In this document: in pieces, positions 62,878 to 64,000 of the stretch
Layout of the letters: the number at the start of each line of letters is the position of its first letter
How positions within the stretch are numbered: position 1 is the stretch's first letter
Assembly: GCA_038244815.1 (NCBI GenBank)
Contig: JBBRTB010000008.1
Location: 99,848 to 163,847, forward strand
Direction: 5' to 3'
Length of the DNA stretch: 64,000 nucleotides
Source: DASVHS01 sp038244815
Lineage (GTDB): Bacteria > Acidobacteriota > Thermoanaerobaculia > Gp7-AA8
Translations under genes and position numbers: made by a program
Notes under the pieces: generated by a model
Database searches by the model: none
What the model was told of the DNA's origin: nothing
Seen by the model: the letters and a program-made list of their open reading frames with translations, nothing else

Positions 62878-63300
62878 GGATCCACCATCGTCGAACGCGT
62901 GAGTGGATACACGTTGATCGGCAAACTGCCCAACGTAACCGCCGGCGCTCTCAACGATCGTGTGCTCAGATTGCTTCGCCGACCCGCGCGCAACCTGCGG
63001 CTCATCTTCAAGACGTTCACAGCCGACAATGGAACCGAGTTCCACAGCCACCTCGAGATCGAGCGCAAGACGGGTGTCCGGTTCTACTTCGCAACTCCGT
63101 ATCATTCGTGGGAGCGCGGAACGAACGAGAACACCAACGGCTTGATCCGCCAGTACCTGCCGAAGCGCACCTCGATGGCCTCACTCACGCAGACCGACTG
63201 CAATGAGATCGCGCAACGACTCAACCACCGCCCTCGGAAGCGACTCGGATACGCAACCCCGGCAGAGATCATGACGGGTGTTTCGCGACGGCCGCGCTGA
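62878..63300 (+). pseudogene. IS30-family transposase, 5'-truncated
   Basis: About 140 codons remain. The frame reads IVERVSGYTLIGKL, then FTADNGTEFHSHLEI (second Asp of DDE) and SWERGTNENTNGLIRQYLP (Glu), and RLNHRPRKRLGYATPAE, all typical of the IS30 C-terminal half. The N-terminal HTH and the first catalytic Asp are missing. The frame has no native start; GTG 62899 is just an internal codon. Confidence 0.9.
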
Positions 63301-63512
63301 CACACACAACTCACCCGCCAGGTTCATCCTCATCGTCTCAATCACGCCAACGGCCTCTCACGGCTGACGCTACCGCGTTCCATCACGCTGATCGTCTGAC
63401 CGTCATGCGCTCTCACTGGTCGCTAGTGCGCCGCGATGCACACTAGGAAACACCACTACAAGCCGTCGATCGATACAATGGCGCAGTCAGCGTTGCAGTT
63501 CACCCTTGAACT
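63301..63512. other. Gap without a gene
   Basis: About 210 bp between two transposase fragments. It likely contains the right end of the IS30 remnant, but no inverted-repeat mate is visible. Nothing else recognised. Confidence 0.5.
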
Positions 63513-63800
63513 CAAAGGGTCTACGACCTAACCTCCAATCAAGGCTGGGTGAGCGTGGGCATCGATCACGACACGGCCCGCTTCGCCGTCGAGGCCATTC
63601 GGCGTTGGTGGCACAAGATGGGCTCGAAACGCTATCGCAACGCCCGCCGTTTGCTGATCACGGCTGATGGAGGCGGTAGCAACGGCAGCCGTTGCCGGCT
63701 CTGGAAAGTCGCCCTGCAGGACTTGGCGGCCCAGCTTGGCCTGGCCATCCACGTCTGTCACTTTCCGCCAGGTACCAGCAAATGGAACAAGATTGTCCGG
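63513..63800 (+). pseudogene. ISAzo13-family transposase fragment
   Basis: The frame reads VYDLTSNQGWVSVGIDHDTA, RRWWHKMGSKRY, RLLITADGGGSNGSR, LQDLAAQLGLAIHVCHFPPG and TSKWNKI, the conserved middle of ISAzo13 transposases. It lacks the N-terminal half and stops abruptly after WNKI, where an unrelated sequence starts. Probably cut by another element. Confidence 0.88.
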
Positions 63801-64000
63801 CGTCAACTAGAACTGTGGGGTGGCGCCAACAAGAAACTGTGGGGTGAAGGTCTCGGTTGCGGTCATCGATTTCGGTCGACAGACCGCCTTCCTTTTCGGT
63901 TTGGGTTTTGACTCTCGGTCTCCTTTCTTCTCTCCGGTAGGGGGGCCCTGTGGGAAGGTGGGAAACGCGAGGTTCATCCGCGTTTTCCACGTTTCCATAG
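63801..64000 (-). mobile_element. Probable end of another insertion sequence (edge of window)
   Basis: AACTGTGGGGTG is repeated directly at 63811–63822 and 63835–63846, and GTGGGAAACGCG…CGCGTTTTCCAC forms an 11/12-match inverted repeat at the right edge (about 63958–63990). A 63-residue minus-strand frame (METWKTRMNLAFPTFP…) covers this part; its sequence feels like the leader of IS21-type elements but I cannot prove it. The element continues beyond the window. Confidence 0.5.

Noticed and set aside
63807..63998. 63-residue minus-strand frame as a real gene
   Set aside because: It lies on direct and inverted repeats at the edge of the window and looks like the non-coding end of an insertion sequence.

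Overview
The window is about 64 kb of GC-rich, gene-dense chromosome from a Gram-negative bacterium. The gene content points to Acidobacteriota: two tandem GWxTD-domain proteins, a TonB–ExbB–ExbD–ExbD set whose TonB has a poly-Pro linker and Gly-Gly-Val repeats, a ~1,050-residue secreted sortilin/BNR propeller protein, many lipoproteins, and short 'CGGAATGAC' interspersed repeats. This placement rests on family knowledge; no rRNA or tRNA gene was seen to confirm it.

Layout, left to right. 1–1126: a PAS–GGDEF–EAL protein running off the left edge. 1179–2493: a degenerate IS256-type element lying between heptamer repeats. 2489–8276: a pseudo-hydrolase lipoprotein, pheA, a UvrD/PcrA-like helicase, a methyltransferase and pepE. 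8458–11738: clpS–clpA–aat, which together make a complete bacterial Leu/N-degron pathway. 11766–17984: large secreted proteins (BNR propeller, rhodanese-like, heparinase-like). 17944–21415: a patch bounded by ~135-bp direct repeats that holds gene fragments (phosphatase tail, IS91-type zinc finger, deoC) and three secreted-protein genes, two of them paralogues of an unrecognised family around an M15 peptidase. 21328–27716: a phosphatase and kup, then an operon-like set of phosphoesterase, radical SAM enzyme, flavoprotein, AhpD-like protein and EEP hydrolase. 27855–31757: M24 peptidase, prolyl oligopeptidase, a duplicated M24 tail, thioredoxin. 31967–37822: a heavy-metal RND efflux operon. 37830–49164: a propeller protein, GDT1/MgtE ion transport, an L,D-transpeptidase pair, phospholipid and sugar enzymes, rhomboid, a bactofilin/M23 pair, a VTT protein, a secretin-like N-domain and thiolase. 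49237–53664: CPBP protease, DoxX, and the ExbD/ExbD/ExbB/TonB/TPR set. 53957–58285: ribBA, GWxTD proteins and an acidic small protein. 58405–62431: a BMP-type (nucleoside-like) ABC importer. 62432–64000: fragments of IS30, ISAzo13 and an unidentified IS end.

The most unusual genome-scale signal is a set of at least twelve short tandem arrays with a 7-bp period. The unit differs between sites (TTAGCAG, GCCCGAG, GCCGGTC, GTCGTGG, TCGGTGC, CYRATCT and others). They sit in gaps and gene ends, several form inverted arms that would fold as hairpins, and some enter coding sequence (clpA linker, pheA, C-terminal tails of the VTT and DoxX proteins). The best candidates for undescribed biology are the radical SAM/flavoprotein/AhpD operon and the direct-repeat-bounded secreted-paralogue module.
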